Part shown: piece by piece, positions 1-8,849 of the stretch
Layout of the letters: each line of letters starts with the position of its first letter
Position numbering within the stretch: the first letter of the stretch is position 1
DNA from: Flavobacterium sp. NRK1
GTDB taxonomy: Bacteria > Bacteroidota > Bacteroidia > Flavobacteriales > Flavobacteriaceae
Direction of reading: 5' to 3'
Length of the DNA: 64,000 bases
NCBI RefSeq assembly: GCF_024054175.1
Contig: NZ_JAMXLA010000001.1
Span: 3,504,140 to 3,568,139 of the forward strand
Translations under genes and position numbers: made by a program
The notes under the pieces: generated by a model
What the model was told of the DNA's origin: nothing
Database searches by the model: none
The model's input: only the letters and a program-made list of their open reading frames with translations

Positions 1-466
1 CAATAAGGTCTATAGAAATAAGCGGAGCAAGTATCTTTTGATCATATAACAAGTCCTGTTCATCTATCTTCTTTTTAATGGTAATAGAGAATAAAGGACT
101 TATTTTTATTTTATTTATTTCAATAAGATTTAAAGCAAATTCAATTTCTTCACGGGGGCTTACAAAACGATTTTGGCTTTCATATAAAATATAATCAAGT
201 ACATTAGACAGCTTATCCATAGCAAAATAGGTTTGATAAGCATGAGATTGTATTGAATTAAGCACATTTTTAAAAAGATGCGGATTAAGTCTTGCTTCAA
301 GTGTTTGAAGCTGAAGTGTATTAGTTTTGTTTTCTAATTCTACAAAACGGGTTTCCAGATCTTTTTTAATTTTTTCAGATTTTCGCAACTTCATAAAAAG
401 CCATCCTGTTATTGTAAAAAATACAATAATTACCAGTGCAAGTAGTATGTTTAGCGTAGTAATCAT
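1..466 (-). CDS. LytS/YehU-type sensor histidine kinase, N-terminal part
   Basis: This reverse-strand reading frame starts with ATG at 466 and runs off the left edge, giving about 155 residues. Residues 5-25 form one membrane segment, followed by a basic and coiled stretch. Residues 58-75 (LEARLNPHLFKN at 57-68) match the phosphoacceptor region of the His_kinase family (PF06580), in which the LNPHFLFN motif carries the histidine; here the likely site is His63. Kinases of this family normally pair with a LytTR response regulator. The partner and the ATP-binding domain would lie to the left of the window. The family call is firm; the signal sensed is unknown. Confidence 0.8.
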   Translation of the reverse strand, partial: MITTLNILLALVIIVFFTITGWLFMKLRKSEKIKKDLETRFVELENKTNTLQLQTLEARLNPHLFKNVLNSIQSHAYQTYFAMDKLSNVLDYILYESQNRFVSPREEIEFALNLIEINKIKISPLFSITIKKKIDEQDLLYDQKILAPLISIDLI

Positions 467-485
467 GATTTAACAAATTACATAC

Positions 486-872
486 TTATTTTTTAAGAGA
501 CATGCCTGCATCTGACCATGCATCTGTACCACCATCAAGTTCTACAATGTGAGTAAAGCCATTAATTTTTAAAGCTTCTACAGCTTCAGCGCTTCTTCCC
601 CCTGCTTTACAATATACATAAACAGTTTTTTGTTTATCAAGCTTATTTATCCTTTCTTTAAAATCCTGATCGTATAAATGAATATTTACAGCATTTTCAA
701 TATGTCCGCTTTTATATTCTTTTGGAGTACGAACATCTATTAACTGACCTTTATCTTTAAGCATTTCGTCAGAGAATTGTTGCGGAGAAACAAGTTCTGT
801 ACCTTTTTTTTGCTGGGCATCACAAGATATAAATGCAAGAGTTACTAATAACAGATAAATAGCTTTTTTCAT
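486..872 (-). CDS. Rhodanese-like lipoprotein
   Basis: A 128-aa single rhodanese domain with a lipoprotein signal peptide: the lipobox ends at Cys17 (LAFISC). The rhodanese core spans about residues 28-126. The six-residue active-site loop starts at Cys88 (CKAGGRS), so the catalytic cysteine is present. The protein should be anchored in the cell envelope and could move sulfane sulfur or act as a persulfide or redox sink; the substrate cannot be told. It lies between the kinase fragment and an acetyltransferase, all on the same strand, but 44 bp separate it from the acetyltransferase, so co-transcription is only possible. Confidence 0.88.
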   Translation of the reverse strand: MKKAIYLLLVTLAFISCDAQQKKGTELVSPQQFSDEMLKDKGQLIDVRTPKEYKSGHIENAVNIHLYDQDFKERINKLDKQKTVYVYCKAGGRSAEAVEALKINGFTHIVELDGGTDAWSDAGMSLKK

Positions 873-916
873 AGAAGTAATATATTTAATGTAAAAATAG
901 GCTTTTTACATGATAA

Positions 917-1750
917 TCAGTAAAACAGCTTCATCTCTATTAATTCAAAGCTCGGTTTAAGAGTAAGAGCATTAAAAAATGCTGCTGCAGAAGTATCATT
1001 ACTATCATAGTTAGTAAAAGCAACCTGCCCTACTGTTTTACTAATATAGCCGAATAAAGCGGTACCAATACCTTTTCTGCGATGTTCTTTTTTAACACCA
1101 AATTGCTTAATCCTTCCGTTTGTATTATCATAAATTGCAAAGCCGGCAAATTCATTATTATAATAAGCAGTAACAATGTTATGGTTATCTATAGTACGTT
1201 GTATAGCACTAAAACTGTTTTGCCAGGTTGGTTCTGTGTCACAAAATGATTTAGCACTATTCCAGTCTATAAAATTTTGAATTCTAATTTCAATATTATT
1301 AATATCTTTTTCGGGTACATTTCCACTATAACCAACTACCCTTCTAAAATGCGTAAATCCCATTTTAGCGTAAATTTTTTCAGCCTTTTCATTACCACTT
1401 AGCACTTCAAGGTAATGATGCCTGAAACCTTTATCTTTTAAAACAGGTAATATATAATTATATAATTTTTCAATAATCCTTAGCCCCCTGTATTTTGGCA
1501 ATACCCCTGTACCTGCATTATAAATAGATTTTTGACCATTTATATCGTCGTATCCATGCAGTATAAACGCTATAAGTTCACCATCAGCGAAAGCACCTAC
1601 AGAGTATTCAAGTATTATATTCTCTGAAATAATTTTTTTCCTGAAATTCTCTTCAGAAAAGCTAAGGTTTATTTCATAGTCAGAAAATGCTTTATTAAAA
1701 GCCACAGTAAAAGAAGAAATGCTGATAGCCTGTAAAGTAATTATTTCCAC
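917..1750 (-). CDS. GNAT N-acetyltransferase with two GNAT-like halves
   Basis: A 277-aa protein starting with GTG at 1750. Two acetyl-CoA-binding motif A copies are visible: one near residues 83-97 (VLPKYRGLRIIEKL) and one near residues 219-233 (VKKEHRRKGIGTALF). This indicates a tandem GNAT architecture in which the C-terminal half has the canonical R-x-x-G-x-G/A loop and the N-terminal half a weaker version. Substrate is not predictable. The gene follows the thioredoxin-like gene with only 8 bp between them, so the two are probably co-transcribed. The GTG start is chosen because no ATG lies near that would keep the whole first domain. Confidence 0.8.
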   Translation of the reverse strand: MEIITLQAISISSFTVAFNKAFSDYEINLSFSEENFRKKIISENIILEYSVGAFADGELIAFILHGYDDINGQKSIYNAGTGVLPKYRGLRIIEKLYNYILPVLKDKGFRHHYLEVLSGNEKAEKIYAKMGFTHFRRVVGYSGNVPEKDINNIEIRIQNFIDWNSAKSFCDTEPTWQNSFSAIQRTIDNHNIVTAYYNNEFAGFAIYDNTNGRIKQFGVKKEHRRKGIGTALFGYISKTVGQVAFTNYDSNDTSAAAFFNALTLKPSFELIEMKLFY

Positions 1751-1758
1751 TCAAAAAA

Positions 1759-2277
1759 TTATTTTTTAATTGTAAATACACCTTTTACAGCAGCAAGCTG
1801 ACCATCAGTAAATCTCGATGTTTTTTTAAGTTTTGCTATAAATTCAGTTACTTCTTCGGGAGTGGAAGGACATCCTAAATTTTCACCTTTAGCATTAAAT
1901 GAATCTGCAAGCAGGTTGCCCTTAGCATCCAGTATTATCCAAAATGGAAGGCCTGCCCTTTCACCTTTAAACTTTTTAAGAAATTCTTCACCACCGGGAT
2001 TTTCAAGACTAACATTCTTGGGAGATTCTTTTACAGTTATGTGTGCAGTAACATAATTATCATTAAAAAATTTACCAAGCGCATCGCCTGTCATGTTTTT
2101 ATCCATTTTTTTACACCATCCGCACCAGGAAGCATGAAACATAACAAATACATTTTTATTTTCTTTACCCGCCTGAGTGTAAGCTTTAGCCATTATATCG
2201 GAGGCATTCTCCTGTGCATTTGAAATAACAGATCCTGCGACAAGAAAAAAACATACAAACATTGTTTTTAATTTCAT
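1759..2277 (-). CDS. Secreted thioredoxin-like protein
   Basis: A 172-aa protein with an N-terminal signal peptide (residues 1-21) and a thioredoxin fold. The redox motif WCGWC sits at residues 51-55 (Cys52, Cys55), so the two cysteines needed for dithiol chemistry are present, with Gly-Trp between them as in thioredoxin_7/DUF255-like periplasmic proteins. It is likely to act in the periplasm on disulfides or as a reductant for a partner that is not visible here. The ATG at 2277 is the only start that yields the signal peptide. It heads a probable two-gene unit with the acetyltransferase. Confidence 0.85.
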   Translation of the reverse strand: MKLKTMFVCFFLVAGSVISNAQENASDIMAKAYTQAGKENKNVFVMFHASWCGWCKKMDKNMTGDALGKFFNDNYVTAHITVKESPKNVSLENPGGEEFLKKFKGERAGLPFWIILDAKGNLLADSFNAKGENLGCPSTPEEVTEFIAKLKKTSRFTDGQLAAVKGVFTIKK

Positions 2278-2476
2278 AATATGTAAATTTATGTTAGTAT
2301 TTACGAGATTGCAATTTAAGGAATTTACTTATATATATATTATCGCCCAAATAAATAATCTATACAGTAAAATATAAATAATTGCGGAAAAACCGTAACA
2401 AAAATTTCAGGGAAATTTATAATTTGCATTGATATTATACAGTATAAGCCTATTAAAAAAACTAACTTACACTAAT

Positions 2477-2908
2477 ATGAAAATGCACAGGGATATACTT
2501 GTTATTGAAGATGACGAAGATGACAGGGAGATTTTGAAAGAAATATTCCGGGACCTTGGTTATAAAAATAACATCATATTTTTTTCTGACAGTACAGAGG
2601 CACTTGAGTATATAAGAAAGCCCGGAGTAGATCCTTTTATAATAATATCAGACATTAATATGCCTAAACTTGGCGGCTTTGAATTAAGAAATATTATTCT
2701 TGAAGAAGAGGTACTGGCTGATAAAGACATACCATATATTTTTATTACCAATGCTCAGGATGAATATTCTGTTAAACAAGCCAACAAGCTGGCTATACAG
2801 GGGTTTATTCAGAAAGGCGGCGACTATATAAAATACAGAGAAAAAATAAAAAACCTTATAGAATACTGGAGGGAAAATATAAATACATTCTCAACTAAAA
2901 GAGAGTAA
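2477..2908 (+). CDS. Single-domain response regulator (CheY-like)
   Basis: A 143-aa stand-alone receiver domain. Acidic residues Asp12 and Asp13 (VIEDDEDDRE) bind the metal, Asp59 (IISDINMP) is the phosphoacceptor, FITNA supplies the Thr switch residue, and QKG the conserved Lys. There is no output domain. The frame is open further upstream with a TTG at 2429, but ATG at 2477 places the first beta strand at the normal distance from the start. Receivers of this kind are often partners of PAS-containing kinases; the only such kinase in the window (42.9-44.5 kb) is far away. An 18-bp inverted repeat follows the gene. Confidence 0.88.
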   Translation: MKMHRDILVIEDDEDDREILKEIFRDLGYKNNIIFFSDSTEALEYIRKPGVDPFIIISDINMPKLGGFELRNIILEEEVLADKDIPYIFITNAQDEYSVKQANKLAIQGFIQKGGDYIKYREKIKNLIEYWRENINTFSTKRE

Positions 2909-2920
2909 CATTATAAGTTA

Positions 2921-2993
2921 AAAAATAGTGTTTAGCCAGTAAAGCTAAAGAAATTAGCTACATATTCTTTATATTTGGCTAAACACTATTTTT
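2921..2993 (+). repeat. Perfect 18-bp inverted repeat directly before an esterase start codon
   Basis: Arms at 2921-2938 and 2976-2993 are exact reverse complements, with a 37-nt loop that itself has small inverted repeats. The right arm ends one base before the esterase ATG at 2995 and merges with a T-run. It could be the terminator of the response regulator gene, a translational lid over the esterase start, or both. Confidence 0.75.
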
Positions 2994-2994
2994 T

Positions 2995-3810
2995 ATGAAA
3001 CATATTGTACTGACATTACTTATTATTACCGGATTTACATCATTTGCACAAAAAACAGAGTATGCTACGCAAACTGATGTAAAGTATTATGAAGAAGCTG
3101 TATATAAGAACGATAGTTATGCTTCCGAGCGGTGCGTACTAGATATTTATTATCCTAAAAATACAAAAAACTTTGCTACAATAATATGGTTTCACGGCGG
3201 CGGACTTACACAAGGAAGCAAAGAAACACCTGAAGCCCTTAAAGAAAAAGGATACTGTGTTATAGGTGTAGGCTACAGGCTAAGCCCAAAAGTAAAAGTA
3301 GTAAACTGTATAGAAGACAGTGCTGCCGCTATTGCCTGGGTTTTTAATAATATTAAAAAATACGGGGGCGATCCTGGTAAAATATTTATATCAGGCCATT
3401 CTGCAGGCGGCTATCTTACCATGATGAGCGTACTCGACAAAAATTATCTTGAAAAATATAATATAGATGCTAATAAAGTTGCCGGACTTATACCTTTTAG
3501 CGGACAGTGCATTACACATTTTACAGTACGTCAGGAAAGAGGAATTAAAGACACTCAGGCTATTGTAGATGAATTTGCACCATTATACTACACCAGAGCG
3601 GATGCTCCACCCCTGCTTCTTATTACAGGTGACAGAGAAATGGAAATGTTAGGCCGCTATGAAGAAAATGCTTATATGGCCAGAATGATGAAAATTTCAG
3701 GTCATAAGGAAACCAAACTTTATGAAATTGACGGTTACGGACATAATATGACATATCCTGCTTTTCCTTTACTACTTAACGAGATGAAAAGAATATTAGA
3801 TAAGCAGTAA
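2995..3810 (+). CDS. Secreted alpha/beta-hydrolase (esterase/lipase family)
   Basis: A 271-aa protein with a signal peptide (residues 1-19). The oxyanion-hole motif HGGG is at residues 67-70 and the nucleophile elbow GHSAG at 134-138 (Ser136). An acidic residue in the GDREME segment and the histidine in GYGHNM near the C terminus complete a plausible catalytic triad. This is the pattern of the HSL/BD-FAE-type carboxylesterases, which often deacetylate or deferuloylate sugars, but no carbohydrate gene lies next to it. The start codon immediately abuts a long inverted repeat, so initiation may be structure-controlled. A symmetric terminator follows. Confidence 0.85.
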   Translation: MKHIVLTLLIITGFTSFAQKTEYATQTDVKYYEEAVYKNDSYASERCVLDIYYPKNTKNFATIIWFHGGGLTQGSKETPEALKEKGYCVIGVGYRLSPKVKVVNCIEDSAAAIAWVFNNIKKYGGDPGKIFISGHSAGGYLTMMSVLDKNYLEKYNIDANKVAGLIPFSGQCITHFTVRQERGIKDTQAIVDEFAPLYYTRADAPPLLLITGDREMEMLGRYEENAYMARMMKISGHKETKLYEIDGYGHNMTYPAFPLLLNEMKRILDKQ

Positions 3811-3854
3811 TTTTTATTCTCATATTGAATTTAACTACTACAAGATACAAAAAC

Positions 3855-3884
3855 AAAAATCCCATGCTAAGCATGGGATTTTTT
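3855..3884. terminator. Bidirectional terminator between esterase and sucC
   Basis: Stem cccatgc/gcatggg at 3861-3867 and 3871-3877, extended by an A-run on the left and a T-run on the right. It lies between convergent genes and can serve both. Confidence 0.85.
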
Positions 3885-3907
3885 ATATAAGATAGTTTTA
3901 TAAACTA

Positions 3908-5101
3908 TTAGCTTAATGCAGCTTTAACCTGATCTGCAGCTTCCTGGAACAACGTAGCAGAAAGGATTGGCATACCTGAGTTATCGATAAGTTCTTTAGC
4001 GATGTCTGCGTTAGTACCTTGTAAACGAACAATGATTGGCACTTTTATAGTGTCTCCCATGTTTTTGTAAGCATCTACAACACCCTGAGCTACACGGTCA
4101 CAACGAACGATTCCTCCAAAAATATTGATAAGGATAGCCTTTACGTTAGGATCTTTAAGGATAATACGGAAAGCTGTTTCAACACGTTTAGCGTCAGCAG
4201 TACCACCAACGTCAAGGAAGTTAGCCGGCTCAAAACCTGCATATTTAATAAGATCCATAGTTGCCATTGCAAGGCCAGCACCATTTACCATACAGCCCAC
4301 AGTACCGTCAAGATCCACATAGTTAAGACCAACTTCTTTAGCCTCAACTTCAATTGGATTCTCTTCACGGATGTCACGCATATCTGCATATTTCTTTTGT
4401 CTGTAAAGTGCATTGTCATCAAGAACAACTTTAGCATCTACAGCCATAATTTTATCGTCAGATGTTTTTAACACAGGGTTAATTTCAAACATAGATGCAT
4501 CACTGTCGATGTAAGCTTTGTAAAGAGCAGCAACAAAAACAGTCATTTCTTTAAATGCATTTCCGCTAAGTCCAAGGTTAAAAGCAATTCTTCTTGCCTG
4601 AAAAGCCTGAAGTCCTACAGCCGGATCAATTTCTTCTGTAAAAATAAGATGTGGTGTGTGCTCTGCAACTTCTTCAATATCCATACCACCTTCGGTAGAA
4701 TACATGATCATGTTACGGCCTTTACCTCTGTTCAGAAGAACAGACATATAAAATTCTGAAGTTTCACTTTCTCCAGGGTAATAAACATCCTCTGCAATAA
4801 GCACTTTGTGTACCCTTTTACCTGTAGGAGGAGTTTGAGGAGTAATAAGGTCCATACCTATTATTTGTCCTGCGATCTCTTCTACCTGCTGAAGGTTTTT
4901 AGCAAGCTTAACGCCTCCGCCTTTTCCACGGCCACCCGCGTGTATCTGTGCTTTAACAACATGCCATGAAGTACCTGTTTCGGCAGTTAGCTGTTTTGCA
5001 GCAGCTACAGCTTCGGCAGGACTATTGGCAACGATACCGCGCTGAACGCGTACACCATGGCTGGCCAGTATTTCTTTTCCCTGATATTCGTGTAAATTCA
5101 T
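3908..5101 (-). CDS. sucC: Succinyl-CoA synthetase (ADP-forming), beta subunit
   Basis: A 397-aa protein, the normal length for SucC. It starts [12 protein letters not shown], the hallmark ATP-grasp N terminus of this subunit, and has the GRGKGGGVK loop near residue 55 and the C-terminal CoA-ligase domain with GGIVRCD. With SucD it makes succinate and ATP from succinyl-CoA in the TCA cycle; sucD is not in the window. An in-frame extension to 5155 exists, but a -7 promoter motif at 5133-5140 lies inside it, so ATG at 5101 is chosen. Confidence 0.97.
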   Translation of the reverse strand: MNLHEYQGKEILASHGVRVQRGIVANSPAEAVAAAKQLTAETGTSWHVVKAQIHAGGRGKGGGVKLAKNLQQVEEIAGQIIGMDLITPQTPPTGKRVHKVLIAEDVYYPGESETSEFYMSVLLNRGKGRNMIMYSTEGGMDIEEVAEHTPHLIFTEEIDPAVGLQAFQARRIAFNLGLSGNAFKEMTVFVAALYKAYIDSDASMFEINPVLKTSDDKIMAVDAKVVLDDNALYRQKKYADMRDIREENPIEVEAKEVGLNYVDLDGTVGCMVNGAGLAMATMDLIKYAGFEPANFLDVGGTADAKRVETAFRIILKDPNVKAILINIFGGIVRCDRVAQGVVDAYKNMGDTIKVPIIVRLQGTNADIAKELIDNSGMPILSATLFQEAADQVKAALS

Positions 5102-5132
5102 AAGTATTGCATTTATCTTATTAAAAGTGGAA

Positions 5133-5140
5133 CAAAAATA
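5133..5140 (-). promoter_or_regulatory. Putative -7 promoter element of sucC
   Basis: The reverse strand reads TATTTTTG, matching the Bacteroidota TAnnTTTG consensus, 32 bp upstream of the chosen sucC start. No clear -33 TTTG is seen at the usual spacing. Confidence 0.5.
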
Positions 5141-5388
5141 GCAAAATACATCCAACGACCATAAGTATTTTTAATTTTTTATCTACACCAACTAGTGGCA
5201 ATATAAACTTTACAATTTAGAAATTTAACGGCCCTGAATAACCTATTTATTACACTTATTAAAGATAAAACAATAATAAGAGTAGATAAATAAACATATA
5301 ATAGCTTTTAATAATTATCAGCCAATCTAACGCAACCTTTTTAACATTAATACATCTATATTAAAAATCAACTGTCGAAACAAACGAT

Positions 5389-5811
5389 ATGAAAAATTTA
5401 AAATTAGTGCTGCTTTTATTATCTTCATTGCTATTGATAAACTGTAGCGATGATGATCCAAAATCATCTTTAACAGATTCTAATGCCATGGTTTTAAAAC
5501 TGGTTAACGTTTCAGGAAGTATTGCCGGAGTAAGCCATGATTTTAACGAAGGAGAAGTAACCTGGACACTGGATGAAGAAAATCAAACAATAAAAGTAGT
5601 AAACAATTTTACCGATACCAATGTATATAGTGGTATAGCATCGGGCACTTATGATTATGAAAATGTACCTAATGAAATTACTCCCCAGAGCTGTGCAACT
5701 ACAATTGAAATAAATGGCACCTTAAATATGGGATGTAAAGATAATAATGGCAACACCATTACATTTACTCAATTGGAGGCAGACGGATATGTATTCACAT
5801 TTAAATATTAA
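5389..5811 (+). CDS. Small lipoprotein, first of two tandem paralogues
   Basis: A 140-aa protein with a lipoprotein signal; the lipobox ends at Cys19 (LLLINC) and is followed by Ser-Asp-Asp-Asp, an acidic start typical of surface-exposed Bacteroidota lipoproteins. The rest is beta-rich and includes GTYDYE near residue 88 followed by a Cys pair that could form a disulfide. It resembles lipocalin-like small lipoproteins in size and layout, but I do not recognise a specific family. The next gene has the same layout and shared motifs, so the two are probably tandem duplicates in one transcript (28 bp apart). Confidence 0.75.
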   Translation: MKNLKLVLLLLSSLLLINCSDDDPKSSLTDSNAMVLKLVNVSGSIAGVSHDFNEGEVTWTLDEENQTIKVVNNFTDTNVYSGIASGTYDYENVPNEITPQSCATTIEINGTLNMGCKDNNGNTITFTQLEADGYVFTFKY

Positions 5812-5839
5812 TCAAATCATTATAATAATCTTAACCAGT

Positions 5840-6259
5840 ATGAAAAATATAAAGTTTTTTACCTTACTACTGCTAGTCCTAATAGTAAGTTCATGTAATA
5901 ATGACGACGACAATAACAGTAAAAGCATTAACGGAACCTGGTATTTAACAAAAATAGAAGCTCCTGATACTGGTACCAGGGAAGATTTTGGAAAAGGCAG
6001 TGTTGTATGGAAAATTAACCAATCATCTATGGAAGTTACTACAGTAGACACACGTATGCATGTAATGACACCTGAACCTACAAGCATGTACAGTTTTCCT
6101 AATGGAACTTATGATTATGAAGTGAAATCATGGGGAGGCACATGTGATAATTCATTTAATATTGAAGAATATAATTTTGGCTGTATAATTCTTAAAGGAA
6201 AAACACTAACACTAACAACTGAAGCTGTAGATTGTAACAGATTTACCTTTACACGATAA
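5840..6259 (+). CDS. Small lipoprotein, second tandem paralogue
   Basis: A 139-aa protein with lipobox ending at Cys19 (LIVSSC) and an Asn/Asp-rich tether. The central part reads INGTWYLTKIEAP, reminiscent of lipocalin-like proteins (GxW motif), and later contains GTYDYE followed by a Cys pair, as in the gene before it. The frame is open upstream to 5747, overlapping the previous gene, but only ATG at 5840 gives a signal peptide. Function unknown; the product is probably on the outer membrane. Confidence 0.75.
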   Translation: MKNIKFFTLLLLVLIVSSCNNDDDNNSKSINGTWYLTKIEAPDTGTREDFGKGSVVWKINQSSMEVTTVDTRMHVMTPEPTSMYSFPNGTYDYEVKSWGGTCDNSFNIEEYNFGCIILKGKTLTLTTEAVDCNRFTFTR

Positions 6260-6270
6260 ATTGATTAATT

Positions 6271-6348
6271 ATGAAAGAAGTTCTATGCTTAGTAACCGCA
6301 ATTGCCTTACTATTATTTAAACGAAACGGCAGCAGGCCTAATGTATAG
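6271..6348 (+). CDS. Possible 25-residue peptide
   Basis: A short frame starting MKEVLCLVTAIALLLF, with a hydrophobic core and a basic tail, 11 bp after the second lipoprotein gene. It could be a small membrane peptide or chance. No homologue is recalled. Confidence 0.25.
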   Translation: MKEVLCLVTAIALLLFKRNGSRPNV

Positions 6349-6373
6349 TAAAATTTATTATTACTGATTCCTG

Positions 6374-6435
6374 TTAACTCCCGGAACTTTTAAGAGCAAT
6401 TCGTTACTGCCGCTTAAAATTGTACCGGGAGTTAA
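6374..6435 (+). other. Nested inverted repeats (structured RNA element or terminator)
   Basis: Outer arms ttaactcccgg (6374-6384) and ccgggagttaa (6425-6435) pair perfectly over 11 bp. Inner arms ttttaag (6388-6394) and cttaaaa (6413-6419) pair inside. No long T-run follows, so this is not a classical terminator. It lies 154 bp before lysA. Confidence 0.55.
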
Positions 6436-6554
6436 TTATATATGAGATATACGTTATTATAACGTTATAGAATATTATTAATGTTATATTTGTAACATTT
6501 TGTTATATTTTGTTAATCTTCTATTAATTACTTTTTTAAGTAGCAAATGGTATC

Positions 6555-6562
6555 TACTTTTG
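6555..6562 (+). promoter_or_regulatory. Putative -7 element of lysA
   Basis: TACTTTTG matches TAnnTTTG and lies 26 bp upstream of the lysA start. The -33 element is not obvious. Confidence 0.5.
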
Positions 6563-6588
6563 TAATCATAAATAGTGATTAAACGAAG

Positions 6589-7833
6589 ATGGAGACTAAA
6601 CAACTACTGCAACTGGCAGACGAATTTGGCGGCCCGCTCTATGTATATGATGCGGCAAAAATACAGTCACAATACAATAGGCTTGAAAAAGCTTTCTCTA
6701 AGGTAAATCATTTGCGGATAAATTATGCCGTAAAAGCATTATCTAATATATCCATATTAAAGCTGCTTAAACAGCTTGGCTCAGGTCTTGATACAGTGTC
6801 AATACAGGAAGTGCAGTTAGGTCTCTTAGCAGGATACTCCCCAGACAAAATTATCTATACTCCTAATGGCGTTTCGATGGAAGAGATAGAAGAAGTAGCA
6901 GCACTGGGTGTACAAATAAATATAGATAACCTTTCTATATTAGAACAGTTTGGTGCAAAGCACCCTCACACTCCGGTATGCATACGTATTAATCCGCATG
7001 TAATGGCTGGTGGCAACAGTAATATATCTGTAGGCCATATCGACAGTAAATTTGGTATTTCAATACACCAGATGCCTCACCTGTTACGTATTGTTCAAAA
7101 TACTGGTATGCATATTAATGGCATACACATGCATACGGGATCTGATATTCTTGATATCGAAGTGTTTTTATATGCTGCCGAAATATTATTTGAAACAGCA
7201 TCTCATTTTAAAGAGCTTGAATTTATCGATTTTGGCAGTGGCTTTAAAGTACCGTATAAAAAAGATGATATACAGACAGATATAGAAGAACTTGGTAAAA
7301 AACTTACTAAACGCTTTAATGCTTTTTGTGCAGAATATGGCAGAGACCTTACCCTTACTTTTGAACCCGGTAAATTTCTGGTTAGCGAAGCAGGCGTTTT
7401 CCTTGCAAAAGTAAATGTGGTAAAACAAACAACGTCAACCGTATTTGCTGGTATAGACAGTGGTTTTAACCATCTTATACGCCCGATGTTTTACGGATCT
7501 CATCATCATATTGAAAACATATCCAATCCAAAAGGCAAAGATCGTTTTTATTCTGTAGTGGGTTACATCTGCGAAACAGATACTTTTGGCAGCAACCGAA
7601 AAATTGCTGAAATTAAAGAAGGTGATATTTTATGTTTCCGTAATGCAGGTGCTTATTGTTTCTCTATGAGCAGCAACTATAACTCGCGCGTGCGCCCGGC
7701 TGAAGTACTTTGGTATGAAGGCAAAGGTCATGTAATAAGAGAGCGCGAAACCTTTGAAGACATCATCCGCAATCAGGTAATTATGGATTTTGAGCCTGCA
7801 GCTTTACCACAAGAAGTAGCCGCTTCGGCATAA
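6589..7833 (+). CDS. lysA: Diaminopimelate decarboxylase
   Basis: A 414-aa fold-type III PLP enzyme that decarboxylates meso-diaminopimelate to lysine. Lys49 in YAVKAL is the PLP-binding lysine. The HMHTGSDI, DFGSGF and EPGKF motifs bind cofactor phosphate and substrate, and CETDTFG supplies the second-subunit active-site cysteine. Length and motif order are normal for LysA rather than ornithine or carboxynorspermidine decarboxylase. It stands alone between its own promoter and a terminator. Confidence 0.95.
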   Translation: METKQLLQLADEFGGPLYVYDAAKIQSQYNRLEKAFSKVNHLRINYAVKALSNISILKLLKQLGSGLDTVSIQEVQLGLLAGYSPDKIIYTPNGVSMEEIEEVAALGVQINIDNLSILEQFGAKHPHTPVCIRINPHVMAGGNSNISVGHIDSKFGISIHQMPHLLRIVQNTGMHINGIHMHTGSDILDIEVFLYAAEILFETASHFKELEFIDFGSGFKVPYKKDDIQTDIEELGKKLTKRFNAFCAEYGRDLTLTFEPGKFLVSEAGVFLAKVNVVKQTTSTVFAGIDSGFNHLIRPMFYGSHHHIENISNPKGKDRFYSVVGYICETDTFGSNRKIAEIKEGDILCFRNAGAYCFSMSSNYNSRVRPAEVLWYEGKGHVIRERETFEDIIRNQVIMDFEPAALPQEVAASA

Positions 7834-7860
7834 GGTTATATAATAATTGTTTTTAGTTGA

Positions 7861-7888
7861 AAACCGTGCTGCAAAGCGCGGTTTTTTT
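7861..7888 (+). terminator. Terminator of lysA
   Basis: Stem aaaccgtgc (7861-7869) pairs with gcgcggttt (7876-7884) with one wobble, followed by a run of Ts. Confidence 0.85.
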
Positions 7889-7936
7889 ATAAGTGAACTT
7901 TGATATATATTTGAGTTAGATTTTATAATTCAAAAA

Positions 7937-8803
7937 ATGACTAATAGACCTCAAACAATACAAATTTTTCTTCCGGACGGAAATCCCACTAGTATAAAAA
8001 TTGCAGATTTAACAAATAGATTAATTGTAGGTGTTTTAATACCGAGAAATAAGTTAATTGAATGTGGTATAAGACCTGAAATAAGAAAATATGGGATATA
8101 TTTTTTGTTTGGAATAAATGAAGATAAAGCAAAACCCATAGCATACATTGGTGAAACTGATGATTGTTTTGAAAGACTTAAGTCGCATAATAGAAATAAA
8201 GAATTTTGGAACTATGCAGTTGCTATAACCTCAAAATCAGATATTTTTACAAAATCACATGTGAAATTCTTAGAATATATATGTATAAAAATGGCAAAGG
8301 AAATAGGTCGTTATGACTTAGAAAACTTAACTGCTCCTCCAAAGGAACATATATCAGAGAGTATGGAAGCTGATTTATTAGACAATTTTGAAACTATAAA
8401 AGTATTATTATCAACGTTAGGTTTTCCTATTCTGGAAGAAATAAGAAATACAACAAAAACAAAAAAAGAAGTTTTATACTGTAAAGGTAAAAATGCAATT
8501 GCCGAAGGAGAACTAACAGATGATGGTTTTGTTGTATTAAAAGGATCTAAAGCTAATTTTGAAGAAACGAAAACTGCAGGAAATTGGGTTATTGGCATGA
8601 GAAAAAAACTTAAAGATGATAATATATTAATTCAAGAAAATAATATTTATATTTTTAATGAAGATTTTATTTTTGGTTCGCCCAGCTCTGCTGCTGCTGC
8701 TGTTTTAGGAAGAAGAGCAAATGGGTGGACTGAATGGAGAAATAGTGAAGGGAAGACTATTGACGAAATTTACAGAATTGAAAACTTAGATGATAATATA
8801 TAA
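7937..8803 (+). CDS. GIY-YIG nuclease-fold protein with DUF4357 domain
   Basis: A 288-aa protein. Residues 53-59 (GIYFLFG) and 69-74 (AYIGET) form the GIY-YIG pair, Arg80 is at the expected catalytic position, and a Glu lies in the later helix, so a functional nuclease is possible. The C terminus (about 230-280) has the Ala-rich, LGRRANGW...W pattern of DUF4357, a domain often fused to nucleases and restriction-linked proteins. There is no methyltransferase or intron nearby, so this looks like the widespread stand-alone chromosomal type. Exact role unknown. Confidence 0.82.
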   Translation: MTNRPQTIQIFLPDGNPTSIKIADLTNRLIVGVLIPRNKLIECGIRPEIRKYGIYFLFGINEDKAKPIAYIGETDDCFERLKSHNRNKEFWNYAVAITSKSDIFTKSHVKFLEYICIKMAKEIGRYDLENLTAPPKEHISESMEADLLDNFETIKVLLSTLGFPILEEIRNTTKTKKEVLYCKGKNAIAEGELTDDGFVVLKGSKANFEETKTAGNWVIGMRKKLKDDNILIQENNIYIFNEDFIFGSPSSAAAAVLGRRANGWTEWRNSEGKTIDEIYRIENLDDNI

Positions 8804-8849
8804 CTAAATGTATTAATCATCTTGAATCAGAATTGGTTTAAAGGTAATT

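Noticed and set aside
2429..2476. Upstream TTG start for the response regulator
   Set aside because: It adds 16 residues before the first beta strand of the receiver, and ATG at 2477 fits the family.
7937..8803. GIY-YIG gene as a homing endonuclease in an intron or mobile element
   Set aside because: No interrupted host gene, no intron structure and no repeats; the DUF4357 fusion fits ordinary chromosomal proteins.
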